NCBI GenBank assembly: GCA_009783465.1
Contig: WRDM01000028.1
Span: 1 to 35,803, forward strand
Length of the DNA: 35,803 bases
DNA from: Phycisphaerae bacterium
GTDB taxonomy: Bacteria; Planctomycetota; Phycisphaerae; SM23-33
Direction: 5' to 3'
Of the stretch, positions 9,522-18,365 are shown in pieces. Position 1 is the first letter of the stretch, and every line of letters starts with the position of its first letter. The position numbers and the translations under genes are program-made. The notes beneath the pieces are model-generated. The model was not told the origin of the DNA, ran no database searches, and worked only from the letters and a program-made list of their open reading frames with translations.

Positions 9522-9698
9522 CGTAGCATGGGCGTCTCGCCCATGAGTCCCACGGGCGTCTCGCCCGTGGCCGAGGTTGGCAGGCACCTCGTCACGAAAA
9601 ATCACTGCCGCGCACACCGACGCCAAAACGTTTCTTCCAAGGCCGCGTTGCATGGGCGAGACGCCCATGCGACTCACGGGCGGGACGCCCGTGCTACG
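9522..9698. repeat. Element with inverted ends (family R1, copy B) between cheA and cheW
   Basis: It begins CGTAGCATGGGCGTCTCGCC and ends GGACGCCCGTGCTACG, directly against the cheA stop at 9699. It is clearly homologous to copy A along its whole length (the cores share the run CTTCCAAGGCCGCGTTGCAT) but differs at many positions, so this is an old duplication or separate insertions rather than an assembly duplicate. Confidence 0.85.
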
Positions 9699-12008
9699 CT
9701 ACGCCGCTTGCGGCTGGACTTCGTCCTCGCCCTGCGCCACCGCCACGATGCCCGCGACGTCGAGAATCAATCCCACGCGCCCGTCGCCCATGATCGCGCC
9801 GCCGCTGATGCCTTGGATATTGCTCAGGCTTCGGCCAAGGCTCTTGATCACCACCTGCTGCTGCCCGAGCAGTTCGTCGACCATCAGCGCGACGTGCTTC
9901 GCGCCGCACTGGACCACCATGAGCAGGCCACGTAGCGGATCGGTCTGCGCGTCGGACACGTTGAAGAGATTGTGCAGCCGGAACATCGGCATCAACTCGC
10001 CGCGGAGCGTGACCATCTCACCGCGGCCCGCCACTGTGCTGATCATGCCCGGCTCGGGCCGGAAACTGCGAACGATGCTCACCGTCGGCAGCATGTATGT
10101 CTGCCGCCCGATCTTCACGAGCATCGCGTCGATAATCGCCATCGTCAGCGGCAGCCGCAGCGTGAACAGCGTGCCCTCGCCCGGCGTGGCGGCGATGTCC
10201 AGGCGGCCTCGGATGGCTTCGACGTTGCGTTTGACCACGTCCATGCCCACGCCGCGCCCGCTGACGTCGGTGACTTTGTCCGCCGTGGAAAAGCCCGGCA
10301 GGAAAATCATCCGGTGAATGTCGTGTTCGCTCATCTCCGCGTTGGCGCTCACCAGCCCGCGTTCGACGGCCTTGGCCAGAATGCGGTTGGTGTCAAGTCC
10401 CTTACCGTCGTCCTGCAACTCGATGACGACGTTGCCAGCCGACTGCGACGCCCGAAGATGAATCGTGCCTTGCGGACTTTTTCCGAACGCGATCCGCGCC
10501 TCCGTCGGCTCGATGCCGTGGTCGACCGCATTGCGAATCATGTGAATCAGCGGGTCGTTGAGCACCTCGACCATGTTGCGGTCGATCTCCGTGTCCTCGC
10601 CGCTCGTGACCAACTGGATATTTTTGCCGGTCGTACGGGCCAGGTCGCGAACCAGGCGGGCGATCTTTTGAAAACTCGCCTTCAGCGGCACCATGCGCAG
10701 GCTCGTCGCCAGATCCTGCAATGAACGGAGAATCTTGGCCGTGTGAACCACGTTCCGCTGGAGCCTCGGCCTCAGCCCGCCTCCGCCCGCGACGTCGGGA
10801 TCCTGCACCACCATGCTGTGCGCGATGACGATCTCACCCACCATGTCGATCAGCGTGTCCAGCCGCTCCGTGTTCACGCGAACGGTGGACTCGAACCGCA
10901 CGCCGTCGCCGGAGGCCGTGCTTTCCAACTGACGCTGCGTCCGCAGCGCCGCCGCCACGTCCTGCGGCTTGACGTCGCCCCGCTCGATCAGCACCTGCCC
11001 GAGCGGCTTGCCGTTCAACTCGCCAATGGCTTTTTCGATCGTCGCGCGATCGACCTTCGCCGTCGCCACCAGAATGTCGCCCACACGCAACGAATTATGC
11101 ACGCCCGACCGATTCACGCCCGAGGCCTCGGGATTCTGCAACATGTTCAACAACATGTCGTATCCCGCCGGCAGCGGAAACTGGCCGCCCGGTGTCGCGT
11201 CGCGCAGCGATTTCACCATCGCCTTGATCTGGTCGCAGGACTTGAAACACAAATCCGCGTACCCGCCCACCAGATGCAACTGCTTGGAACGGGCCTTGTC
11301 CAGCAGGTTTTCCGACAGGTGCGCCAATCGCTGGACCGGCGCGATGTTCAGCATGCCGCTGGTGCCTTTGATGGTGTGATAGGCCCGGAAAATCGTGTTG
11401 ATCGGCTCGTCGCTGTCGTCGGGATAACTCTCCAGTTGAAGCAGCGCCGCCTCGGCGGAGGCCACGTGGTCGAGGCATTCGCTGATGTATTCCTTGAGCA
11501 GTTCGACGTCGATGTCCGCCGGCACGATCGTCGACGGAAATTCCATCGGCGGCATCGCTGCCGGAGGCGGCGTGGGCGTTTGATTCGCGGCCGATTGCGG
11601 TGGATTCGCGACCGGGTGCGGCGCGGCCGCGATCGTCACCGCGAGGCGGTGGGCGGCATCGTCCACCACCGCGGGGGCCGGCGGCGCCTCGTTCTGTGCC
11701 GCCTCGGCCTCCTGCTGCTGACATGCTTCCACCGCCAGCAGCGCCTGGCCGACCAGATTGGCCGCCTGCGTCAATAGCGCCTCGCCGTCCGGCGTGCCGG
11801 CAACAGCCTGCAACAACGTCGCCGCCGCGTCCGTCAGAGGCCCGCTGATCGCCGCCACCGGCGAAGCGTCCGAAGCGGCCGATTGCAGCAGCTCCGCCAG
11901 CGCGGTCACTTCCGCGCGGTCCGACGGCAACAGCCCGACCAACTGCGCCATCACGGCATTGAGGTCGATGTCATCGGCGTCTGATTGTCGCGTGTCTCGT
12001 TCGGTCAT
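9699..12008 (-). CDS. cheA: CheA, chemotaxis histidine kinase, with an inserted T2SE-N-like module
   Basis: CheA autophosphorylates on a His and passes phosphate to CheY and CheB. In 769 residues I see: an N-terminal helical region (1-95) with an Ala/Pro linker; an HPt domain (165-270) with H211 in FRAYHTIKGTSGML; an inserted module (about 308-360; LRVGDILVATAKVD, GKPLGQVLIERGDVKPQD) that resembles the N-domain repeats of type II secretion ATPases; a dimerisation helix pair (374-440); the ATPase domain with N-box NPLIHMIRNAVDHGIE near 485-500 and glycine boxes DDGKGLD (533-539) and GRGVGMD (584-590); and a CheW-like regulatory domain (620-760). No separate CheY-binding P2 domain is obvious; the insert occupies its place. 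It is the first gene of the leftward cluster. Confidence 0.96.
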   Translation of the reverse strand: MTERDTRQSDADDIDLNAVMAQLVGLLPSDRAEVTALAELLQSAASDASPVAAISGPLTDAAATLLQAVAGTPDGEALLTQAANLVGQALLAVEACQQQEAEAAQNEAPPAPAVVDDAAHRLAVTIAAAPHPVANPPQSAANQTPTPPPAAMPPMEFPSTIVPADIDVELLKEYISECLDHVASAEAALLQLESYPDDSDEPINTIFRAYHTIKGTSGMLNIAPVQRLAHLSENLLDKARSKQLHLVGGYADLCFKSCDQIKAMVKSLRDATPGGQFPLPAGYDMLLNMLQNPEASGVNRSGVHNSLRVGDILVATAKVDRATIEKAIGELNGKPLGQVLIERGDVKPQDVAAALRTQRQLESTASGDGVRFESTVRVNTERLDTLIDMVGEIVIAHSMVVQDPDVAGGGGLRPRLQRNVVHTAKILRSLQDLATSLRMVPLKASFQKIARLVRDLARTTGKNIQLVTSGEDTEIDRNMVEVLNDPLIHMIRNAVDHGIEPTEARIAFGKSPQGTIHLRASQSAGNVVIELQDDGKGLDTNRILAKAVERGLVSANAEMSEHDIHRMIFLPGFSTADKVTDVSGRGVGMDVVKRNVEAIRGRLDIAATPGEGTLFTLRLPLTMAIIDAMLVKIGRQTYMLPTVSIVRSFRPEPGMISTVAGRGEMVTLRGELMPMFRLHNLFNVSDAQTDPLRGLLMVVQCGAKHVALMVDELLGQQQVVIKSLGRSLSNIQGISGGAIMGDGRVGLILDVAGIVAVAQGEDEVQPQAA

Positions 12009-12175
12009 GTAACGTTGGTTTCCAATAGCAATTCCGCCCGCGCAAAATTCTCTTCTTTTGCATCGTCAGGAACGGTCGCTTGCTTTATCATGTCTCCGGC
12101 AAAAAGGAAATTCTTTGGCGAAGGAGACTTTCGGCAAACCTCCCGCCATCGACCCGCGAACAACCGAGGTAACGC
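12009..12175. promoter_or_regulatory. Divergent control region of cheA and the glycoside hydrolase
   Basis: This 167-bp gap lies between two divergent starts, so it must hold promoters for the chemotaxis cluster and for the gene at 12176. The part around 12050-12120 is less GC-rich than the coding DNA. On the plus strand, TTGCAT near 12057 and TTTATC near 12083 could be weak -35/-10 boxes. I see no flagellar sigma-28 promoter that I would defend. Confidence 0.35.
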
Positions 12176-14431
12176 ATGTCCCTACCGACGCAGCTTCAGT
12201 ACACCCCGTCCCAAGGCCTGTGCTTGTCGTGGAAATCCCCGCAGGGGTTGACGCTGGATCAACTTCCCGTGCGCGTCCGCCTGAAAGGCAAGAATACGTT
12301 TTATGTGTGGGGCGCGATCGAGTCGGGCGAGGACGCGCCCGCCTGGGCGGAGGCGGACTTCGACATGACGCTGTTCGGCCCGGAGTCCGAGGGCGAGTCG
12401 GTCCGCGTGACGAGCCTCGTCGAGGACGGCGTGACGACGGGGTATCGGGCGACGGCGACGCACGCGCGGGCCCGCGTGGAATTGACCATGCAATTCACCG
12501 ACGACGGCGAGATGCGGCTGGCCATGACGGTCGCCAATCCGCAGGGCACCGGCGGACAACGGCTGCCCGTCTGCACGACGGAGCTGACGATCGGCGGGTT
12601 CGACCTCGGGCCTGACGGGCGGTACACCAGCGCCCACGCCTACGGCGGGCGCACGCACGGCGCGGGCGCACTGGCCGACCTGGTCGAACCGGGCATGCCG
12701 TTCCCGCACGGCACGATCGGCCTGGCCATTCCGCTGGTCTACCTCCACACGGGCGACGACGCACGCGGCTGGCAGTTCGAATTCATGATGGACGCCCGCC
12801 CCATCGCGTGGATCCGCCCCGGCGACAAGCCCGCCACCGCCGATTTCGCCATCCTCTGGACCACCGACCGACTCCTCCTGCCAGGCCAATCGCACGCCTA
12901 CGGCGGCGAAATCGGCCTGAAACCGTACGCAAACCGCGCCGTCCAGATGATGCGAAACTGGCGCGACCAGGCGAAGCAACGCTACGGCATCGCCGTGCCG
13001 GACCAGCCCAAATGGGTCCACCACCGAAGCTGCATCGAAATCTGGCTAAGCCCCGGCACGCAGGCGGAGGACTTCTCACGATTCGACGACCCCAAACTCT
13101 ACGCCATGCTCAAACAATGGGCCGACTGGGGCTACGACGCCATCATGGCCGTCGCGCCCAACCCGTCAGGCCGAGGGCCACTCAGCCCGTTCCACTACGG
13201 CGCCAACCCCGTCATGGGAGGCCCCGCCGGCGAAAAAATCATGCTCGACTGGATGCACGAACTCGGCTTCCACGTCAACATCTGGTTCACGACGGTAGGC
13301 CTCGACAAGGCCGCCAACTCCGTCCGCGAACGCCGCGATTGGTGGACCCACCGCGCCAACCTCGACCTCTTCTACGCCTGGGACGCCACCGCCGCCAACG
13401 GCTACGTCGGCTACGCGCCCGACGGCGATCCATGCAGCACGGGCTGGCGACAATTCATGCTCGGGCAACTCGACTCGCTCCTCGAACGAGGCTACAACGG
13501 CGTCTTCATCGACGGCTGCATCCCGCGCGCCACCAACCACGCCCGCTGGTTCTGGCCGGGCGAAACGCGAAACGCCGTCGAAGACCAGGTCTTCGAAATC
13601 GCCGAACGCATCCGCGCCTCCGGCACCGACTCCATCCTCTGCGACGAAGACGCGGGACTCGGCGCCCAGGCCACCTGCGAAATCACCACGGGCCGATACG
13701 TCCCCGTCGTGCCCTACGTCAAAAAAGCCTACTGGGACCACGGCATGGGCGGCGGGCCCGAACAAGTCGGCCAGCCTCCCCAACGCATCACGCCCGAACA
13801 AACACGCGACTACCTGCTCATCCGCTACGCGTCGCTGCTGCCGATGGCCGTCAGCGAGGACGGCATCGAGGGCTACTGCTCCGAGGAGGCCCGACCCTGG
13901 ACCGTGCAGACCATGCTCGCCGGACCGACCACCTTCAAAACCCACTGCCAGTACGTCAACGACCCCATGACCTTCCGCGAACTGCCCGACGCGCCGCCGG
14001 CCAGCGACAAGGCCCGCGATCCCGAGTTCCGCCGCAAAGGCCATGAGGAATACCTGCAACTGCTCCGCTTCCGCCACGACGAGCCGCTGGTGGGCAACGA
14101 AACGCCGCTCTCCATCGAGGGCGTGCTCATCGAAGGCGACGACGCCGTCGTGGGATTCCTCCGCCCCACCGCCGACCGCTGCCTGCTGATCCTCATGAAC
14201 TTCGCCGACCGGGCCACCACCGTAAAGGTCCGCCTGGCCAACCCCGTCGACACGCCGGCCGTCCAGCGGGCCATCGCCGGCGACCCGCACAAAAAAACCT
14301 GGAAAACCCACGAAACATTATGCTCCTGGGTCAACGACAACCCCGCCAAAGACGCAACGATCTCCGCAACGGACGCGCTGGACGTCCAACTCGGAGCGTA
14401 CGGGTTTCGAGTGTATGAATTGAATCGGTAG
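12176..14431 (+). CDS. Large unassigned glycoside hydrolase (beta-sandwich plus TIM barrel)
   Basis: The ATG at 12176 has GAGG eight bases upstream. The 751 residues fall into an N-terminal beta-sandwich (1-270; ADFDMTLFGPESEGE, RATATHARARVELTMQF), a TIM-barrel (about 280-600) and a C-terminal beta domain (640-751; LLILMNFADRATTVKVRLAN). Barrel features: WADWGYDAIMAVAPN, GFHVNIWFTTVGLD, then GVFIDGCIPRATNHARWFW, whose Asp is the best nucleophile candidate, and DSILCDEDAGL, whose acidic residues could give the acid/base. The layout recalls clan GH-D and GH31/GH101-like enzymes, but I cannot name the family. No signal peptide is present, so it would act in the cytoplasm on imported oligosaccharides. 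It ends just before a long hairpin. Confidence 0.65.
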   Translation: MSLPTQLQYTPSQGLCLSWKSPQGLTLDQLPVRVRLKGKNTFYVWGAIESGEDAPAWAEADFDMTLFGPESEGESVRVTSLVEDGVTTGYRATATHARARVELTMQFTDDGEMRLAMTVANPQGTGGQRLPVCTTELTIGGFDLGPDGRYTSAHAYGGRTHGAGALADLVEPGMPFPHGTIGLAIPLVYLHTGDDARGWQFEFMMDARPIAWIRPGDKPATADFAILWTTDRLLLPGQSHAYGGEIGLKPYANRAVQMMRNWRDQAKQRYGIAVPDQPKWVHHRSCIEIWLSPGTQAEDFSRFDDPKLYAMLKQWADWGYDAIMAVAPNPSGRGPLSPFHYGANPVMGGPAGEKIMLDWMHELGFHVNIWFTTVGLDKAANSVRERRDWWTHRANLDLFYAWDATAANGYVGYAPDGDPCSTGWRQFMLGQLDSLLERGYNGVFIDGCIPRATNHARWFWPGETRNAVEDQVFEIAERIRASGTDSILCDEDAGLGAQATCEITTGRYVPVVPYVKKAYWDHGMGGGPEQVGQPPQRITPEQTRDYLLIRYASLLPMAVSEDGIEGYCSEEARPWTVQTMLAGPTTFKTHCQYVNDPMTFRELPDAPPASDKARDPEFRRKGHEEYLQLLRFRHDEPLVGNETPLSIEGVLIEGDDAVVGFLRPTADRCLLILMNFADRATTVKVRLANPVDTPAVQRAIAGDPHKKTWKTHETLCSWVNDNPAKDATISATDALDVQLGAYGFRVYELNR

Positions 14432-14440
14432 ATACAATTT

Positions 14441-14527
14441 TGGCTCTGCCTGTTTGCGTTGTGGGATGTTATGTAAAGCGAAGCGTTCGCTTTTCGCAAC
14501 GTCCCACAACGCAAACAGGCAGAGCCA
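14441..14527. terminator. 30-bp-stem hairpin between convergent genes (family HP, copy 1)
   Basis: The left arm 14441-14470 (begins TGGCTCTGCCTGTTTGCG) pairs with 14498-14527 (ends GCAAACAGGCAGAGCCA) over 30 bp with a single G-U pair. The 27-nt loop holds its own 8-bp stem (AAAGCGAA/TTCGCTTT). It sits ten bases after the glycoside hydrolase stop and 18 bases before the end of the convergent cyclase gene, a natural place for a bidirectional terminator. No U-run follows either arm. A related hairpin is at 18399-18482. Confidence 0.75.
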
Positions 14528-14544
14528 AACCCGCGTTTTTTCGC

Positions 14545-15858
14545 CTACTCCTCGTCCTGCCCGACGAGATAAATCCGATTTTTCCCTTGTCGCTTGGCGG
14601 CGCGTAACCCCGCGTCGGCGGTGCGGAGGAGGTCGCGGCAGCCTTGGCCGTCGCCGGGGAAATGCGCCAGACCTCCCGATATCGAGAGCGATCCCTTCGC
14701 GTCGGGGCCCAGGAACGAGAACGAATGGTCTCGGACGGCCTGGCGGAACCGCTCGGCCAATTCGGCGAACGTTTCCAGCGGTTTGGAATTCGGCGACCGC
14801 GGCGGATCGGCGTCCCAGAACAGCACGGCGAATTCGTCGCCGCCGATCCGCGCCACGATGTCGTGCACGCGACTGGTCTTTTTCATCAGCACCGCCGTCT
14901 GACGCAATATCTCGTCGCCCGCCGCATGGCCGTACTTTTCGTTGTAATGCTTGAAGTCGTCGATGTCGTACAGCAGCAGCGTCACGCGACCGTTGGCCTT
15001 GGCCGCCCGCGTGAGAATTTGTTCCGTAAGGTGGTAAAAATACCGGCGGTTGTACGCCCCGGTCAGGTGGTCGGTAATCGCAAGTTTGTGCAGCGACTCG
15101 ATCCGCACAGCGTTCTTCGCCAGCGGCCCCAGCAGTTGGCCCAGGGCGGCCAGCAGCGCCCTCGCCTCCGGCGGCGCCGGCGCGTGGGGTTCGGCGGCCA
15201 CGAGCGACTGCATGGTGTCGCCCGTCAGCGTCAGCAGCGGGTTGGCCGCGCCGAGGTCGTCCGCACGCCGCCACGAGGCGGAAAATCCGCACGCCGCCAG
15301 CAGCTTCGCGACGGCCTCCTGCACACTGACGACGCTGGTGGCTGCCAGCAGCTCGGCCCACTGAGCCGGCGCGAGCGCGACCATGCCGTTGGCGGCCCCG
15401 ACGGGCGCGGCGGGCGGATGCGTGTCGAGCATCACGTGCGGTGGAATCGTCGCGGCGGCTTCGGCGGGCGAGGTAAAATGTCCCGCGCGGATGCGATCGA
15501 CGTCGGCCCGCGTGGGCGGCGAGATGAAGTAGTCATCCAGCGGCGAGGGCGTCAGCGACCGCATCGCCGGCTCGGCGGCCGCCCCGCCCACGGCCAACAG
15601 AGGCCCACGGGCGTGCACGCGACGCAGCGCCCGGCAGAGGGTAGGCAATTCCGGCTGCGTGGCGGCCACCACGACACACCGGTGCGGGCGATCGTGCAGC
15701 GCCAGCATCGCGTCGTACGCGTTGGCGAACGCGACGGTCTGCCGCCGCCCCAGTTGCGCGCGGAGCGGCTCGGTCACGCCCGGTTCGCCCAGCAGGAGGA
15801 TGTCCTCGGCGGAATCGGGCGTGTTGGGGGAATCGGGCGCATGCGAGGTTTGGATCAT
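14545..15858 (-). CDS. Diguanylate cyclase (GGDEF) with degenerate receiver-like N-terminus
   Basis: The enzyme would make cyclic di-GMP from two GTP. The C-terminal ~170 of 437 residues are a complete GGDEF domain: DHLTGAYNRRYF, LLYDIDDFKHYNEKYGHAAGD, the active site ARIGGDEFAVLF, and ISGGLAHFP. An RxxD inhibitory site (RVHD) lies exactly five residues before GGDEF, so product inhibition is expected. The N-terminus (about 18-125; ILLLGEPGVTEPL, CVVVAATQPELP) has the rhythm of a receiver domain, but the acidic pair and phospho-Asp are absent. A ~140-residue linker follows. The start overlaps the stop of the upstream gene by four bases (ATGA), so the two are made together. Confidence 0.9.
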   Translation of the reverse strand: MIQTSHAPDSPNTPDSAEDILLLGEPGVTEPLRAQLGRRQTVAFANAYDAMLALHDRPHRCVVVAATQPELPTLCRALRRVHARGPLLAVGGAAAEPAMRSLTPSPLDDYFISPPTRADVDRIRAGHFTSPAEAAATIPPHVMLDTHPPAAPVGAANGMVALAPAQWAELLAATSVVSVQEAVAKLLAACGFSASWRRADDLGAANPLLTLTGDTMQSLVAAEPHAPAPPEARALLAALGQLLGPLAKNAVRIESLHKLAITDHLTGAYNRRYFYHLTEQILTRAAKANGRVTLLLYDIDDFKHYNEKYGHAAGDEILRQTAVLMKKTSRVHDIVARIGGDEFAVLFWDADPPRSPNSKPLETFAELAERFRQAVRDHSFSFLGPDAKGSLSISGGLAHFPGDGQGCRDLLRTADAGLRAAKRQGKNRIYLVGQDEE

Positions 15859-16610
15859 CGCGCATCCTCCAGGAGGGCGGAGAGTTCGTCGCGGCTGAGC
15901 AGGCCTCGCGGCGAGGGGGCGGCCTGTTCGGTCGGCAGCGCTTCGGCGGCAGCGGGCGATTTCTCCGCTGGCAAGACCTGGCCGTTGCCGTTATCACTGC
16001 CGTTGCCCGTCGGCGGCGCGGCGACCGGCGCGGCGGACTCATAGCGGCCTTGGGCGGCATTGCGGTCGGCTTCGATGGCGGCGATCAATTCTTCATCCAC
16101 TTCTTCTTCGATTCCGCCGTCCGCTTCCGCGGCCACCTCGTGTTCTGATTCCTGCGAGGCCGCCACGACGTCCCGAAGCGCCGGCTCGTCGGCGACGAAT
16201 CCCGCCAGCGGATCCGCCGGCGCGACGGCGGCAGGCCAGGCAGGCTCGCTCGCCGGCGCCGGAGCCATCGGCGCCGTCACCACGGCCAAATCGTGCGGCG
16301 ACACCAACCGAACGCCGCTGAGCGTTTCAATCCGTACATTCGGATGAGGCCCGCCAAGCCCCAGCACCTCCACGCGACGCGAACGGGCAACCTCCAACAG
16401 CCGAACGTGACGCGGCGACAACAGCGACAACTCAACCACCAACGCCGCCACCGGTCCGGCCAACAACTCCGCCAACGCCTCGTATCCGCTCTCGACTGCC
16501 CGCGTGCGCAGCGGCAACGCCGTCGCCGCACGACGCCACGACGCGTCGCGAACCCAGACGATCACGCCAGCCGCCAACGAATTGTCAGGCCCGTCTGTGT
16601 GCATGTGCAT
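15855..16610 (-). CDS. Acidic protein with pseudo-receiver domain, partner of the cyclase
   Basis: The 251 residues start with a receiver-like unit (about 14-115; AGVIVWVRDASWRRAA, VAALVVELSLLSPRHV) in which the phospho-acceptor position appears to be E60, not Asp, and the first acidic pair is missing. The middle is acidic and Ala/Pro-rich (GGIEEEVDEELIAAIEADRN), and the protein ends with RGLLSRDELSALLEDAR, a short helix reminiscent of the LSQEEIDALL peptide at the FliM N-terminus. Family unknown. Being translationally coupled to the diguanylate cyclase, it may be its regulator or adaptor. Other starts (ATG at 16604, two codons in) are equally possible. Confidence 0.6.
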   Translation of the reverse strand: MHMHTDGPDNSLAAGVIVWVRDASWRRAATALPLRTRAVESGYEALAELLAGPVAALVVELSLLSPRHVRLLEVARSRRVEVLGLGGPHPNVRIETLSGVRLVSPHDLAVVTAPMAPAPASEPAWPAAVAPADPLAGFVADEPALRDVVAASQESEHEVAAEADGGIEEEVDEELIAAIEADRNAAQGRYESAAPVAAPPTGNGSDNGNGQVLPAEKSPAAAEALPTEQAAPSPRGLLSRDELSALLEDAR

Positions 16611-16934
16611 GGGAAAAAACCACGCCCGCCGGCATCACCGCCGGCGCCATGATTCATCATACCGCAAAACCGAAAAATTTGAAGATAGCAAACCTGCGTA
16701 GAATTGCGGAAAATTACCAACAGGAAAACACAGGTGATTTACATGAAATCATACGTGGTTTTCCCTTGTTTTTCGCCGATATGACGTGAACGATATGGAT
16801 GAATCGAACGCTTTAAAAAACGCGACAAGTAAAATGAACGGAATAAACGGAATGAACGAAACTCGCCGCAAACAAAAATCTCGTCGTTTTCCTGTGCATC
16901 CCGTTCATCCTGTTAACGACGTTAAGGTGTCATC
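16611..16934. other. AT-richer intergenic region with a direct/inverted repeat
   Basis: No gene is seen. The base composition is clearly lower in GC than the flanks. At 16834-16859 there is a short tandem motif (ATGAACGGAATAAACGG, then AATGAACG), and at 16898-16916 a near-inverse (CCCGTTCATCCTGTTAACG). The arms flank a region just upstream of the HIT gene and could form a long-loop hairpin. Promoters for the divergent genes at 16610 (minus) and 16935 (plus) must lie here; I cannot pick convincing boxes. Confidence 0.4.
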
Positions 16935-17483
16935 ATGACGAAAGAATTTCCCAACACGGAACAGAGCCGCAACCTGTGGGCGCCCTGGCGAATGGAGTAC
17001 ATTGCCTCGCTCGACGAGACGGGGCCCAAAGACGGCGGCTGTTTTTTGTGCCGCTATCGCGACGACCCCGCCTCCGACGCGGAGCATCTCGTGCTCTTCC
17101 GAGGCCGCGAGAGCTTTGTCGTGATGAACCGCTATCCGTATTCGAGCGGGCATTGCCTGGTCTCGCCGTTCGCGCACGTCGGCGAGTTGGGCGACCTCGG
17201 CGACGCGGCCCGGCTGGAGGTCATGCGGCTGTTGTGCGACACACAGACGGTGCTCGCGCAGACGCTGCGATGCGACGGCTTCAACGTGGGCATCAACATC
17301 GGCCGCTGCGCCGGCGCGGGCCTGCCGGGCCATCTGCACATTCACATCGTGCCGCGCTGGGCGGGCGACACCAATTTCATGAGCGTCCTGGGCGGCGTGC
17401 GCGTAATGCCGCAGACGCTCTCACCCATGCGGGAACAGATTCTGCGGACGGCGGAAGCCCTTGGATTGCCCACCAAGCCGTGA
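16935..17483 (+). CDS. HIT-family nucleotidyl hydrolase/transferase
   Basis: HIT proteins cleave dinucleoside polyphosphates or nucleotidyl conjugates through a covalent His intermediate. The 182 residues carry the triad GHLHIHIVPRW (H133, H135, H137; H135 expected catalytic). Before it lies NIGRCAGAGLPG, and an N-terminal zinc-like pair C36-x2-C39 (GCFLCR). The order WAPWRMEYI, CxxC, NRYPYSSGHCLVSP is typical of the bacterial AP4A-phosphorylase-like/GalT-like branch found in actinobacteria and planctomycetes. An adenylyl substrate is likely but not proven. The ATG at 16935 follows AAGGTG. Confidence 0.88.
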   Translation: MTKEFPNTEQSRNLWAPWRMEYIASLDETGPKDGGCFLCRYRDDPASDAEHLVLFRGRESFVVMNRYPYSSGHCLVSPFAHVGELGDLGDAARLEVMRLLCDTQTVLAQTLRCDGFNVGINIGRCAGAGLPGHLHIHIVPRWAGDTNFMSVLGGVRVMPQTLSPMREQILRTAEALGLPTKP

Positions 17484-17588
17484 CGGGCAACGTGCCAGAT
17501 CCGAGCACGAAATCCGAAGTACATCGAGGCCATAGAGCGGTTCACGATTTCACCGTCGCGCAACGAAAAACGTGATATCATTTCCGCC

Positions 17589-18365
17589 ATGGAATCGCAG
17601 TTCAGTCGACTGGAACGGATGATCGGCACGGCAGGCCTGGCGAGGCTGCGGCGGGCGCGGGTGGTCGTGGCCGGGCTTGGCGCGGTGGGCGGATATGCCG
17701 TCGAAGCCCTGGCGCGGTTTGGCGTCGGGCGGCTGCGGGTGGTCGATTTCGACCGCGTGCGCCCCAGCAATCTCAACCGCCAGTTGCTGGCGCTGCACTC
17801 GACGGTCGGCCAATCCAAGGCCCAACTCGCCGCCGCCCGCGCGCGGGACATCAACCCCGCCTGCGACGTCGAACCGCTCGAACTCTTCATCCACGCCGAC
17901 ACCATGGACCAGGTCCTCGCCGGCGACGTCGACCTCGTCATCGACGCCATCGACTCCTTCTCGCCAAAACTCGAACTGCTCGCCGCCGTCCTGACGAAAA
18001 ACCTGCCGGCCATCTCCTGCATGGGTGCCGCCCTGCGAACCGATCCCACCGCCGTCCGCGTCGGGCCGCTGGAACACACCATCCACTGCCCCCTCGCGCG
18101 ACGCATGCGAAAGGCCCTCCGCAAGCGAAACCTGCCGCTGTCCCTGCCCTGCGTCCACTCCATCGAACCCGTCGACCACCTACCCCCCGCCGCCGGCGTC
18201 GACGGCGACGACGACCAGGAAACCTACACCCGAGGCCGCCTCCGCCGAAGCCTTGGCAGCCTCCCAACCCTCACCGGAATCTTCGGCCTGACCCTCGCCA
18301 ACGAAGCCGTCCGAATGCTGCTGGGCGGGAAAATCGTCGCGAAAAAAGTAACGAGCGATGAGTGA
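17589..18365 (+). CDS. tcdA: TcdA-like E1 enzyme (tRNA threonylcarbamoyladenosine dehydratase)
   Basis: TcdA (formerly CsdL/YgdL) uses ATP to cyclise the t6A base of ANN-decoding tRNAs. The 258 residues begin ESQFSRLERMIGTAGLARLR, typical of TcdA, followed by the ATP loop VVVAGLGAVGGYAVEAL (about 26-42), VVDFDRVRPSNLNRQL, and LVIDAIDSFSPKLELLA. A conserved LPTLTGIFGLTLANEAV helix lies near the end. No zinc CxxC pairs are present, as in TcdA and unlike MoeB. The last residues (KKVTSDE) are encoded by the start of a repeat element at 18348, so the natural end may have been altered by the insertion. Confidence 0.85.
   Translation: MESQFSRLERMIGTAGLARLRRARVVVAGLGAVGGYAVEALARFGVGRLRVVDFDRVRPSNLNRQLLALHSTVGQSKAQLAAARARDINPACDVEPLELFIHADTMDQVLAGDVDLVIDAIDSFSPKLELLAAVLTKNLPAISCMGAALRTDPTAVRVGPLEHTIHCPLARRMRKALRKRNLPLSLPCVHSIEPVDHLPPAAGVDGDDDQETYTRGRLRRSLGSLPTLTGIFGLTLANEAVRMLLGGKIVAKKVTSDE

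Noticed and set aside
8856..9698. CRISPR-like array because of recurring short palindromic units
   Set aside because: Units are paired as inverted ends of two elements, not regularly spaced direct repeats with unique spacers.
9528..9935. Plus-strand reading frame starting MGVSPMSPTGVSPV
   Set aside because: It is the R1 repeat followed by antisense of cheA, with no domain.
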